Shown here one piece after another: positions 1-10,620 of a DNA stretch of 64,000 nt. Source of the DNA: Anastrepha obliqua (Eukaryota > Arthropoda > Insecta > Diptera > Tephritidae); NCBI RefSeq assembly GCF_027943255.1, contig NC_072893.1:92139784-92203783 (forward strand), written 5' to 3'. The notes under the pieces were generated by a model that ran no database searches, was not told the origin of the DNA, and saw only the letters and a list, made by a program, of their open reading frames with translations. Within the stretch, counting starts at the first letter, position 1. The number at the start of each line of letters is the position of its first letter. A program made the translations under genes and the position numbers.

Positions 1-46
1 GCAACTCGGTCACCATCTAGAGAATACCGAAGTTGGCACATTCCGA

Positions 47-270
47 AAATCGCTACTTTGTTTTTGGTGAATTTGACAATTGAGTGACGTCAGTACAAAA
101 AATAAATAAACCTTTGTCCGCAAATGTGTGAACATGGAAAAGTATCTGTGCACGATTGTATTCTTAGTTTTCCACTCACTTCCTTTTATTCTCCCTCCCA
201 GTTTTGTTTGTTTATTTTCTGTATTGGCGTCACGATACTTGGAAAGGCGCAATTTTTTATTTTATTGTTC
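47..270 (+). repeat. Dispersed non-coding repeat, copy 1 (partner at 28107-28310)
   Basis: The stretch around the GACGTCAGTAC motif (near 85-95) and the later segment with TTTGTTTATTTTCTG and an AAAGGCGCAATTT-like block are repeated in the same order and strand at 28107-28310. Shared blocks include GCTACTTT, TTTGACAATTGA, GACGTCAGTACA and CCACTCACTT. No reading frame is shared between the two copies, so this is a non-coding dispersed repeat. No terminal inverted repeat was seen and the class is unknown. Confidence 0.55.
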
Positions 271-329
271 TTGAGTTCAGATGACCTTATTTCAAAAAGT
301 TCCTTCCTGTAAAATGGTTGCCTTAAAAT

Positions 330-500
330 GTTTAATGTTTGATCGAAAAATCGTATCAAAAAGCTCAAAAATGTGGTACAAATTTAGACATTTCTCAATA
401 AAAATCACTATTATAACTAAGAAAATATATGTTATTGGAAATTTTTTTAGCCAAACATATTATTTTGTAGTTTTTTTTGTTGATATTCAATTGTTTTTAT
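330..500 (+). repeat. Dispersed AT-rich repeat, copy 1 (partner at 13630-13780)
   Basis: The block with AAAATCGTATCAAAAAG, then ATTTCTCAATAAAA and ATTATTTTGTAGTTTTTT, aligns in the same order with 13630-13780. A weaker match sits near 12455-12520. Short frames here are not conserved between the copies. Class unknown. Confidence 0.45.
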
Positions 501-529
501 TGTTACCATGAAATGCAACACTGAAATTT

Positions 530-1656
530 ATATGCAACACATAATACAAAATTGCATATAGTGAAAGCTACCATCTTCTTTGGAAATTTTTATCTATACT
601 CCCCGCGACAAAATGGGAATTTTAAAATTAAAAATGCAATTCTTTCACATTTTTTCTACGGCTCTCAGAATTTCTAGAAAGATTTTTGGTATGTAGTTTC
701 ATAGCTTTTTAGTATTAAGTTTTAGTATAATAAACAGTGAGGTTGAAGTTGCTGAAAAATACCGCTGATTTAAAAAAAAAAAATTCTTATATTTTTTTCC
801 ATATAAGAAACAAATTTCGTGCATTCGTTATATGCTTTGGAATACACTTTTTGCTCTAGTATTTTGCATAGCAAAATCTATTAACACGCAAACTTGGGAT
901 TACATCTCTTTATAATTATTTTAGAGGTACCACATATCGACAAGTTTTGACTATTTACTTATTTATTTTTTTAATTTCAATAATTTTTTTTATAAAAATA
1001 TAGTTCATTCTATAACAAATGCCATCCAAGATTCAAACTTTGTTCCAGATTTAAAAAAATCGAGAAATTTTCATCAAAATCTAAAACTTTTTAATTAAAA
1101 TTTCTGAACGCAATTTGAGTACGCAGTTTCATAGCCCATTAAATTTTGGTATAATAAAATAAAGTTTGAGGTACCTCAAAATTCTCGTTGATGTTTGATA
1201 ATGTTTTCCTCAGGTGAAACATTCCGGCAGCATCTTTTGCTGATCTTGTTGAAGACAGCTGAGAGATCTTTTCAAAAGAACTTTATATTTTTCTAAAACA
1301 TTAAAAAAAGACGCATTGCCTTTGTCACTCGTGGCACAAGAATATACGACTTTATAAAGTAAAAAAAGCTTGCATGTTTTTTAAATATTTCTGCCAGCTG
1401 GTTTGGCAGTCACACATGTCGTAATACTCCAGCACTAGCAATGCAGTACTAGCAGAGAGTTATTCACATTTTTTTGTAGAGTAAACTTTTCGGCAAAGTT
1501 AGTGCTAGTACTAAGTAGAGTACAGCTCCTTGTCAAATTGCTTAACAGTAGGTAATAGAGCTTGGTTAATTTCCGTGTTCCACTTAATTTTAATATGAAA
1601 CCATTTTTTACCGGGAGACCCAAATTAGCGTTCTACATTACATCACGTAATTAGAA
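530..1656. other. Gene-free AT-rich stretch with internal diverged subrepeats
   Basis: No gene is seen. Two blocks, about 650-770 and about 1090-1200, resemble each other: both carry AGTTTCATAGC, then TTTTRGTATAATAAA, then a block reading roughly TCTCGTTGATG or TACCGCTGATT. Weaker relatives lie near 11490-11590 and 55555-55645. This suggests an old, decayed repeat family. The segment 1200-1656 shows nothing recognisable. Confidence 0.35.
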
Positions 1657-2095
1657 GGGCGGGTCGATTTAAAAATCGCTCATTGCTCTGTGAAAATCGT
1701 ATTCTAGGGATCAAAATAAGAAACTTTGCCGAAGGAATTCTGATGTCCCCCAATTTAAAAATATCACCATTTTTGGCCTTTACATGAAAAAATCAGCTAA
1801 ATGGCTATGTTTTTTTCTCTATTTTTATTTATTTATAATAATATTTATTATTTATTTATAATAATATCTATTTTTTCTCTTAAGAAATTTATTTAGTCAG
1901 AACATATGTAAATGAAAAAATTAATTTAAGTGAGTTATAGAAAAGAAACTAAAAAGTTCGACCCAAATTGGGGGGCATCAGAATTCGTTTTAGAAGTCTG
2001 GTTCCTTCGGCAAAGTTTCTTATTTTGATCCCTAGAATATGATTTTCACAGAGCAATGGGCGATTTTTTTTGCCTCCCCACAAATCGACCCGGCC
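1657..2095. mobile_element. Non-autonomous inverted-repeat element (GGGTCGATTT family), copy 1
   Basis: The left end reads GGGCGGGTCGATTT and continues into ATTGCTCTGTGAAAATCGTA and the block TCAAAATAAGAAACTTTGCC. The right end is the reverse complement of the same sequence and finishes CAAATCGACCCGGCC. Arms are about 110-130 bp, separated by an AT-rich core with TTTATTTATAATAATA runs. Related copies lie at 3772-4233 and 42181-42540. There is no transposase frame. It is a MITE-like or foldback non-autonomous DNA transposon; the superfamily cannot be fixed from the ends. Confidence 0.75.
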
Positions 2096-3771
2096 TAGTA
2101 ATTAGTTATTAGTTAGTTGCACCCGAGTTGGCGTGCAATGTACTGCCTGGTAGCGAGCTGCCATCAAGTATGCCAGCTGCAGTATTTTTTTGAATTATAT
2201 TTTTTAACAATTATAAACATTCTTCTATATTCTATACTCCGCGGACTAAATGATAGACAAGTATTAATTAGAAAATATAAGTGCACGCATTGAATGAAGT
2301 GTTATTGATAAATTTCGAATGATCGTGGGAACAACGGCATCGCCTTCTACTAATAACAAAACAATAAAAAACAAAAAAATTGATAACAACAGCTTGCAAT
2401 AGATGCGAATTGATAACGGCAACTCAAAAACAAAAAAACGATGTGAGAAAGCATTCTAAACCAAGGAAACATTTAAAAATAGTAAGGGATTAAATTTTTT
2501 CCGGCAAGCTAATCACCTACCCTGTTAGAAATCAAAATAGATTAACCAAACCAACGCAAGACTGAGTCTTGTGGAGGCCCTGAGCTCCCCAGAGGAGTGC
2601 ACAAGTAAACAAAAAAATTTTTCACGTCGAATCTATACAAGTCGATTCTACAAATGCAAGAAATTTGTGGGCTATTGCCACATTTTTTTGCTAGTCCTCC
2701 TTGAAGGAAACAAAGAAGAAGAAAATATACTTTCGCTTTGCTATTGAGTCCCCAATCACCACCATGTACAGAATGCAAAGGTGCGGTCAATGTCTGACTG
2801 TTAACTGGCTCTCAGCGATTTTGAAGCGTTCAGCTGATTCGCTGACGTATCCGGGAGTTTGAGAGTAGTTTGTTTACGAAAAAACTAAGATAATGTTAGT
2901 TATACATGAAAAAAAATCAAACCAGCCTACACTCATGTTACATGAACAACGACTGATTGGACGAGTGTATGAATACGTGTGAAATGAGCGGGCAGAATTC
3001 TGCTACCGAATCTTCGATGACGCGCCAGCCGAAGTTACTTGCACATTTTTACTTCGGATAACCAAACCTTGCAATCTATCATCCAATCACCACCTTTTAT
3101 AGATTCGTTTTGATTTTTATGTTTTTAAATTTGTTTCAAATTGGTTTAAAGGAAAATTTGTTTTGCACAATGTTGAATAAATAAAAAAAAATAGTTTGCT
3201 GCTTGTATTGAAAAGTTTTAAAATGTTAAAAAATATTTTTCTTCAAAGTAGGCTTTGTATTTTAGTAAAGAAAAATATATATAGGTGACACTTTTTGTGA
3301 TAAATAATAACAAAAACTAACATTCAAGATTATATCTAACTAACTTTTCACTTAAATTTTACTGTATATTAAAAGTCAACTTTCAATAGAAGTCGGAAGT
3401 ATAATTTCTTTCACTAGCATCAATGAATTGAGGGCATCTACTTTTGAACAATTTTTATTTGAAGTTTTTACGTAGCTTGAGAAAAACGAAATTTGTTGAT
3501 GCACTGCTGGGAATGAGCTTAATTTGTAATTCTTTTTAAAAGATTATATTTTTATTTAGTAAACATAAAAAAAAGAAATTTCAGATGAAAGATTATTTAA
3601 TTTAAATTTAAATTTATTTCTGATTTTATTTTCTTAGTTGAAACTTTTACGACAATTGCCACTAAAAGTTGCAGATAATATAATTAATTAAAATACCTGT
3701 TTATTTATATTTGTATTTATTGTTCCGACGATATGCTCAGAAAACGAAACCCTCCTTTATATATAAGTATA
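2096..3771. other. Gene-free AT-rich stretch
   Basis: Short frames are present (for example 2542-2790, minus) but show no domain, family motif or codon structure I recognise. No tRNA-like head, transposon end or obvious tandem array was seen. It lies between two copies of the GGGTCGATTT element. Confidence 0.4.
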
Positions 3772-4233
3772 TTAGGGTTGGTCGATTTAAAAATCGCTCA
3801 TTGCTCTGTCAAAATCGTATTCTAGGGATCAAAATAAGAAACTTTGCCGAAGGAACCATGCCTCTAAAACGAATTATGATGTCCCCCAATTTGGGTCGAA
3901 CGAAAAATCCCACTTTGACCCATTTAGAGTGCTCCAATCGAGTCCAAATGTATGACCGACCCCCACTAACTTTGAACGGCCGATCCACCCATGCCAGTGG
4001 CACACCCCCTGGAACTCCCCTGGGGGTTCCCCATACAATCATTTCAAAATGTCACCATTTTTGGCCTTTACATGAGAAAAGAAACTAAAAAGTTCGACCC
4101 AAATTGGGGGACATCAGAATTCGTTTTAGAGGTATGGTTCCTTCAGCAAAGTTTCTTGTTTTGATCCCTAGAATATGATTTTCACAGAGCAATGGGCGAT
4201 TTTTTTGCCTCCCCACAAATCGACCCGGCCTAA
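3772..4233. mobile_element. Non-autonomous inverted-repeat element (GGGTCGATTT family), copy 2
   Basis: The left end is TTAGGGTTGGTCGATTT, followed by the same arm as copy 1. The right end is its inverted repeat, ending CAAATCGACCCGGCCTAA. The core (about 3900-4060) is unusually GC-rich and contains GGCCGATCCACCCATGCC and a small CCCCTGGGGGTTCCCC hairpin. That core differs from the AT-rich core of copy 1, so the arms are conserved while the middle is variable. Translated frames inside (3711-4088 plus, 3809-4042 minus) are artefacts of the repeat and should not be annotated as genes. Confidence 0.75.
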
Positions 4234-4364
4234 AGTATATATAGAAAACGTTTTCTATCATTTGGACTTTGGAGCCCGGGGTTTTGAGCCCGAATGGTAG
4301 TCGACTGCGCGACAGTCCTTTACTTTCAAATAATACTCTGTATGAAGTTTTTCTGTCCTTACTT

Positions 4365-4505
4365 CCACGAAAGGTGTTTAGGCCAAGCTTCTCCATCAAT
4401 TTGTGGCAGACATTTTGATGCTCTCCTATGAATAGAGGGCCTACACATTTTTTAGGCAGTTCTTGCCAGAAATGTACAGGAAGGTTTGCAACTGGCTGCT
4501 TTGGT
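4365..4505 (-). repeat. SINE, diverged body fragment
   Basis: Read on the minus strand this carries GCAAACCTTCCTGTACATTT, then TGTAGGCCCTC, then CATCAAAATGTCTGCCACAAA and GGAGAAGCTTGGCCTAAACAC. These match in order the body of the SINE copies at 16822-17110 and 18320-18636. The tRNA-like head is not clear here. A 141-codon minus frame at 4085-4510 spans this piece and the neighbouring inverted-repeat element and is spurious. Confidence 0.6.
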
Positions 4506-7290
4506 TGCAAATTAGAACAGCCTAGGACGAAGTGTATACAAACCTAAAAGGAGACTGTGTTGAAAAATAAAAGAGGTTTAACCCAAATAATTAAGTTATT
4601 TTTATTTTTGTACAGATTTTTCACACAACCCTCGAATGCATGTAGCGCCGCTTCCTTTAATAAGTGATATACATAACTCTGCAATATTTGGAAAAGCTCA
4701 CTAATTATAAATGATAAGCATCACCACATGACACATGAAAAGTGTAGACTATGAAATTTTTATGACACTAACTGCCATTCAATAATAAATATACATATAT
4801 ACCTTGTAATGTCAAGCGTCTGCATCGAGAAGTCATTTCCCTTTGTATTCAGTACAATCGATCTTATCGTAGCCAAAGCATTCAAAGCTGTTGACAATTA
4901 TGCGTCGCTGCTGGTAAACTACGTCAAAAATCACCTACGTACCTACATACATATGTATGCTTGTGCTTGAAGTATTGGTGTTAGCAGTTCGTCAGTGACC
5001 GCGTGCCGCTTATTTCTTATCTCGGGTCACCAACGAAGAAAAAAAGAAAAGAAATACAATGATTCATTGACACGACAGGCACGTGACTGTTGTTTGTTGC
5101 ATTTTCAGGTTTCTATATATTTCAGCAGCACTAATCATAATGGGTCATCCCTAAAAGCAGACTACATCTGAGCACTATATGCATACAAACATATGTATAT
5201 CAACTGTGGATATAAAGTTGCCGCAGCGGAAACCAACAAATTTGCGTGGAAAGCGCATGACTTTTTCACATCAAACTTTTTTGCGGCATTGAAGGTGCAA
5301 CACGCTGACATTGATTATAAATTTGTTGGTGGCCGCTGTATTTAATTCGATTACGGCATAATTTTCAATAAACCTGCATGATGAAGGGTGAGAGGAGTGG
5401 GGCGGAGAGAAGGAAGCGAACGGCAAGCCACGTATGTTGATTGAAGGGTTGCTTGGCTGCAGGCAAGGCGAGGGACAAATAGGACAGTACATTTTTGTGT
5501 GCGTTTTTAATTATGAGCAAGTTGCACACTTGCAGTATATTCACATAGTACGCACACACATATGTATGTATGCACACAGCCTTACATGCATGTTCATTTA
5601 TTCATTTTCTCTTGTCCTATCGCTCGGCTACGTGATGCACTCATGTGTACTTAATGTGGGTGTTAACGGCGTGCTAAATGATTTCGAATCACTTTTTTCC
5701 TCACTCTATTAAATTTGTTGTATTTTCGAAAATCACTTTGCTTTTTGCCAATCGTCCGCTTGCCCGCTCGTTCGCCAGGCAGCGCTTGCTGGCGATAAAT
5801 CGATAGAGATAAGTATCTGCAACACGTTTTCCACATATTTCACATGATTTACTTTCTGCTTGGCTTTCGGCAACCTTGGAGTTTGGAAATTTTAAAACTT
5901 TGCACGTGTTTTTTTGTTTGCGTAACAGTGAGATTTCCGGTTAAAAAAAAAAACAGGAAATAGCGATATGAGCGTAAAGAAAGTGCTAAGCATCTTATTT
6001 TTCACGCTTGTCGCAAGGCACATAAGTTCCGGTTTAATTGTAAAATGTAAAAGTTGAGAAATAAATCAACGCTAATGCAGTTATCCCATTGTATGCCCGC
6101 ACTTCGCCTTGGTTCCCCTTCACCAGCATTAGCAAATATAAATTTCATTAGACTTACTATTGCTTCGCTGTGAAATCAAAATAATGTTTCGTAATTCTTC
6201 TCCATTTAGGTAACACTTTTTTCCACAAAAAACAACAACATTTTAATGGAAACTAAAAACTTCAATTACCAAGTTTGTAAAGGGAAACATCCTTTTTTTT
6301 CTTGAAAAAGGAACAAACAAAGAAATGCTGTTTTTAGATTATTGTGATAGATGAGGGTCGTTTGGTGCTGCCGTACTGGGGCTGTCCGAAATCCGCCTCA
6401 AAGTGACCAAAGCAATAAATCAGTGTTCAAACAAAAAACAGACATGGAAAACGAAAGCTTTGCGCTCATAAACAAACCAAATAATTATCCATATAAGAGG
6501 CAATGCTTTGAATATGTTTCTTCTGCGAAAGGGTTTGGCTGTTACACGCCAGAGATTTCCCAATGGCGTGATTATTTAAAATTGTAAGCAGCTGAAATAT
6601 AGCCGGCCCCATTAGTGAATGTTATAGTCTCATAACTACTTTTGCAATAGTTTTGCTTCACATTTATTTCTAGGTAATATATGTATTTTGATGGGCTAAT
6701 ATATGTGCATGTACCCATGTGTGTTCATATATTTACATATACTTATACATATGTATGCGCTAGAGACGTCCATATTGACGTGATTGTTGAACCCGGAACT
6801 TCGACATTTTGAATGTAATTTCGAGAACCCGCCATTGGTCCCGGGATGGTAACTTTTTTTAAATTTAGTAAAAATGCAATATTTATTTATTAAATTAGTA
6901 ATATTACAATTAAAAGGCACTGGCGACAAGGGTATAAGGGGGCAAAGGCAAGAGCGTCCTATCTAATATGTTATGTCAATTTGTAAATACTATACATTTA
7001 AGGCGACGTATGTTCGTCCGATGAAAATGCAAAGGTACTTTTGACAGTGGTTATTTAAATTTATTACTGTAAAGATATATATTTCAAAATATAAAACAAA
7101 CATATGTAAATAAAAAAATTAAAAACTAAACTTCTTTCACATTTACTCCACAAATTGAAAAAATCAAGCCAAATTAAAAATAAGCCATAGCAAAAAAGTT
7201 CCGTTTTAAAGGTAACTGGGTACGTACATATAAATCCAACCTAAAATTTACGTACTCTGGCAATTTACGGTCACTTATTTCGTATGCTAA
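4506..7290. other. Gene-free stretch
   Basis: Mixed AT-rich DNA with several ACATATGTATG microsatellite clusters (around 4945, 5190, 5560 and 6740). Small frames at 5434-5712 (+) and 6351-6587 (+) have no family motif I recognise, and the first runs through microsatellite DNA. No RNA gene or transposon end was identified. Confidence 0.4.
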
Positions 7291-7292
7291 TA

Positions 7293-8151
7293 CAGGGTGG
7301 GCCATATAGTGTTTGCTTTTTGAACCACCTATTTTTTTGAGAATGGTAACACAAATGACATGTCAAATGTGTTCATAATTTACTTAAAGGTTTGACATTT
7401 ACGAAATGGGACGCTATACGCTTGAACAAAATTGGGAAATATTGAAAACCTATTTCCAAAGTGGTGAGTCTTCTTCTTCTTTTCTGATTTTCACATCGGT
7501 GGCTACGTCAATAAGCAAAATTGTCGGATTTGGGGCTCAGAAAATCCACACGTTACTGTAGAGAAGCAAATGCATCCACAACGAGTCACTGTTTGGTGCG
7601 GTTTTTGGTCTGACGGCATCATCGGGCCATTTTTTTCGAAAATGAGCGAGGAGCCGCGGTTACAGTAAATGGCGAGCGTTACCGTGACATGCTCAACGAG
7701 TTGTTTCCAAAAATTGAAGAGGATGACATGGACGACATTTGGTTTCAACAGGACGGTGCAACTTGTCACACTGCCAAAGTTACACTCGAACTTTTGGCTA
7801 CCGTTTTTGAAAACCGAATAATCAGCCGAAAACCCGATATCAATTGGCCGCCTCGGACAAGTTTAAGGACAAATTCTGTACGAACCATCCAGAGACGATT
7901 GATGCTTTAAAACACGAAATCGAAGTTGCCATTCATGAAATTGGAGCCCAAACATTCGAAAATGTGCTTAAAAAAGGGGTTGATCGAATGGCCTACTGTA
8001 AAGCCAGTCGTGGCAGTCATTTGAACGATATTACTTTTTATTCATAAATGATAATGTTCAATCTTCAAAATAAAATTTTTTTTTTTTTAAATATTGATTA
8101 GTTTTTTTTTTATAGCCGATTCAAAAAGCAAATTTTCCATGGCCCACCCTA
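7293..8151 (+). mobile_element. Tc1/mariner-superfamily element, internally deleted, both ends present
   Basis: The element lies between TA dinucleotides (7291-7292 and 8152-8153). The left terminus CAGGGTGGGCCAT and an internal TTTGCTTTTTGAA block are mirrored at the right end as TTCAAAAAGCAAA and ATGGCCCACCCTA. Length is about 859 bp, shorter than a full element of this type (about 1.3 kb), because parts of the transposase are missing. The mismatch at the outermost right base, poly-T growth near 8080-8110 and broken frames show an old copy. Confidence 0.85.
7406..8047 (+). pseudogene. Transposase remnant of the 7293-8151 element
   Basis: The frame starts at an ATG (MGRYTLEQNWEILKTYFQSG), then jumps at about 7480 into the catalytic core ([13 protein letters not shown] and [12 protein letters not shown]), so roughly 100 or more residues with the helix-turn-helix region are lost. 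After a frameshift, the frame from 7689 carries the second catalytic aspartate in IWFQQDGATCHTA. A second deletion follows WPPR, removing the expected third catalytic aspartate region. The C-terminus (NHPETIDALKHEIEVAIHEI, then YCKASRGSHLNDI) is in another frame and ends at 8047. It belongs to the cut-and-paste DDE transposases of the IS630/Tc1/mariner group. Two deletions and two frameshifts make it inactive. Confidence 0.85.
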
Positions 8152-8153
8152 TA

Positions 8154-9934
8154 GAACTGTAATTGAACCAACCTGGTTTGGATGGCGCGCGTAAAAAATT
8201 ATTCGGTTTCCAAGTTTTATTTGCGTGCATTTGCGATTCGATGTGGACACGATGTTGACATTCACATTTGGGAGATTATTGTGGTACCGCTACTTGACTC
8301 TCATCTACATTTATGCCACGACAAAGTTACTTTCCTTCTTCCACTTCAATATGCGCAATCTTGCAATCATCCTTCATTGATGCCTTGAAAATGTGGTTAA
8401 GAACTAATTCAAGATCTAATTTATATAAATCTTTCAACTTTGTAAATAATAATGCTATTATTATTATGAGAAGATTTAGTACTACCTCCTGAAAAATCTA
8501 TTGTACTTCAGAGTATTTCTTTTAGCCCAACTTCCTCAATAATATGAATATAATGACAAGTCGTTTCTTGTTCTTGTTTCGCTCAGCCTATTAATACGCA
8601 TAACTAACAGGCTGACGAGTGTATTTTAGTCGCCTTTTACGACAGGCATCTGTTAGCGCGACAAATTCTAACCTACTAACTTGCAGGGGGATCGCCTTAA
8701 CCTTAAGAACAACAAAAATATCGCTTAAAATGTTTTTTATTATGTAAATTAAAATATCAGATTTCTGTTTGCTTCAGCAACCACTAGTCTACTCAGCCCA
8801 CGTAAAGCAAAGTGTTTTTTACCTTTTTCTTTAAATTATTTATTGTTTTTTATTGGAGTTAAATTATTTTTAATATATTATATATTGTTAATTGATTTTA
8901 GTAAAGTTAATAGGAAATTTTTGTTCCTATATTATGTTTTCAAAACATATGCTTGTTCAAGCTCATTAACTAGTTAATTAAATTATCCAGGAACTTAGTT
9001 GCCGCTAAACCAAATATTGCTATTACTTAGTGTGCCGCGTGAAAAAAACTTGCCATTATCACATCTTCTCAATGAAGGTCATTCGCGCTATTAAGGTGAC
9101 GGCTTCATTTCATTCATTCATTGTTGCCGTAGAGAGTCATTTACAAAAGTTGCTTTTGCTCTTACTACAGCTTTATCACTCTGAGCGTAGCTAAGCGTAA
9201 CCAATAATTAGAAGCTGATAATGAAGAAAATAGCCAGAAGCGGATTCAACGATCCCTTAAAATGAGTTAGGAAATGGAATAGATTTTGCTAATCCACTAA
9301 CTTGTACAAATTTTCAAAATTGAAATCTTCAATTTAATATCGATTTATCAAAAAATCTAATAGATTGCTACTCTGAGGAACACACACCCACGAATGCGTA
9401 CAAGAGGAATTTCTGCAGTGCGTAAAAGAATCCCTCTCAAATTTTCAACATTTTCAACATCATATACATAGATGTACGGCAAAAAAGAAAAATCTCTTTC
9501 ATGAGAAACACCACGATCCCGGAATACTGAGATTGACATCCCTAGTATGTACATATGTCTATCTGATGGTGTTCTAAGGATAATAAGAACTACATAAATA
9601 TGAGCTAAGAACTACATCTTTTGTAGAAGTCAATATATATAATTCTTAACATTTTCTTATAAAGTTATCTGCACAGTCATTTTGCTTATTTATTGTAGCT
9701 TTTATTTAAAAAATTCAACCGTAACTGGTGTTGCGTATGAATGTAAAAAATAAGTATTATTTTCATTACACAAACTTATTTCCTAAAAATATTCGGAGTT
9801 AACAAATAAGGCTCTGCCACATTTCATAACTAATGAAGGGTTATGCTACTACTTTAAGATGGAGAGACATGAAAGATTTCATTTCCGCCATGCTCATATT
9901 TCTCAAGTCTGCTGCTTGTGTTGACATTATCGTA
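8154..9934. other. Gene-free stretch
   Basis: No supported gene. A block near 8620-8700 (GTCGCCTTTTACGACAGGCA) resembles a fragment I have met in insect repeats, but the class could not be settled. The remainder is AT-rich with no recognisable ends. Confidence 0.35.
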
Positions 9935-10149
9935 TATAATAGCTCCTGATGACGCTCAAGCATGTATGTCCAGCAGCTTATATGTATGTGAGCGTGTCGG
10001 GTGCATGACGCTAATATCTAAAATTTTTGATTTTCATCATGCAAAAGACGACAACAAGTATGTGTGACACGAAGCAAGTACGCATGCCACCCGACACGCA
10101 CACATATAAGCTGCTGGACATATATGACCGTCTCCAGGAGCTATAATAT
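9935..10149. repeat. Large near-perfect hairpin (inverted repeat, arms about 70 bp)
   Basis: The left arm (about 9935-10007) contains AATAGCTCCTGATGACG, GTCCAGCAGCTTATATGT and GTGTCGGGTGCATG. The right arm (about 10083-10149) is its reverse complement: CATGCCACCCGACACGC, ACATATAAGCTGCTGGAC and CTCCAGGAGCTATAAT. The loop is about 75 bp. There is no open frame. It directly abuts the CGGGTG end of the transposon fragment at 10150. A foldback MITE is the likely reading; a long hairpin transcript is possible but unsupported. Confidence 0.75.
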
Positions 10150-10620
10150 CGGGTGTTTTTTAGCTGCATGAGAACTATCGATATCAATAACTATGGTTTG
10201 ACAGCTGAGAATGACAAACTGTGTTGACATTTCTGTCCAGCAAGGTTTGGCAAGTCACCATGAATTGTTTCATGTTTAACGCCAGAACAACGCTTTAAAA
10301 TTGGGGAAATATACTGTGAAAAAAATAAATATGTTCGTGAAATTATAGAAATATGCCGATTCGTTTTCGCTTTCAACTTTGCCCTTATTTTGGCTTGGAT
10401 TGAAGCCAAATTACCAGTTTTTCGCAGTTTTTCTGATTGGGCTCATTTAGATTTACTATTCAGATTTATTGGAAAAAGTAACTTATAGCCGCAGCAGACA
10501 TACGAGTATACCGGGCATTATATTCAAAAAATTAATGCCATCAAATTATCTACCAGATTATCATTCCAACAATATTTCTATTTTGTATTATCAGTTTAAG
10601 TTTTGAAGCTCTGTGTGCTT
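10150..10620 (+). mobile_element. Mariner-like element fragment (CGGGTG-end family), copy 1
   Basis: It begins CGGGTGTTTTTTAGCTGCATG, followed by TTTGACAGCTGAGAATGACA and AACAACGCTTTAAAATTGG, matching the 43273-43953 copy read on its minus strand. The 3' part (about 10515-10610) matches that copy's transposase C-terminus and trailer (ATTCAAAAAATTAATGCC and ATTATCTACCAGATTATC). The central transposase is missing, so this is an internally deleted relic of about 470 bp. Confidence 0.65.

Noticed and set aside
3711..4510. Plus and minus reading frames of up to 141 codons
   Set aside because: They lie across the inverted-repeat element and a SINE fragment; the same DNA occurs elsewhere without the frames.
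8600..8700. GTCGCCTTTTACGACAGGCA block resembling an insect repeat or an rRNA-like motif
   Set aside because: Only about 100 bp, no rRNA context and no second copy in the window; class could not be supported.
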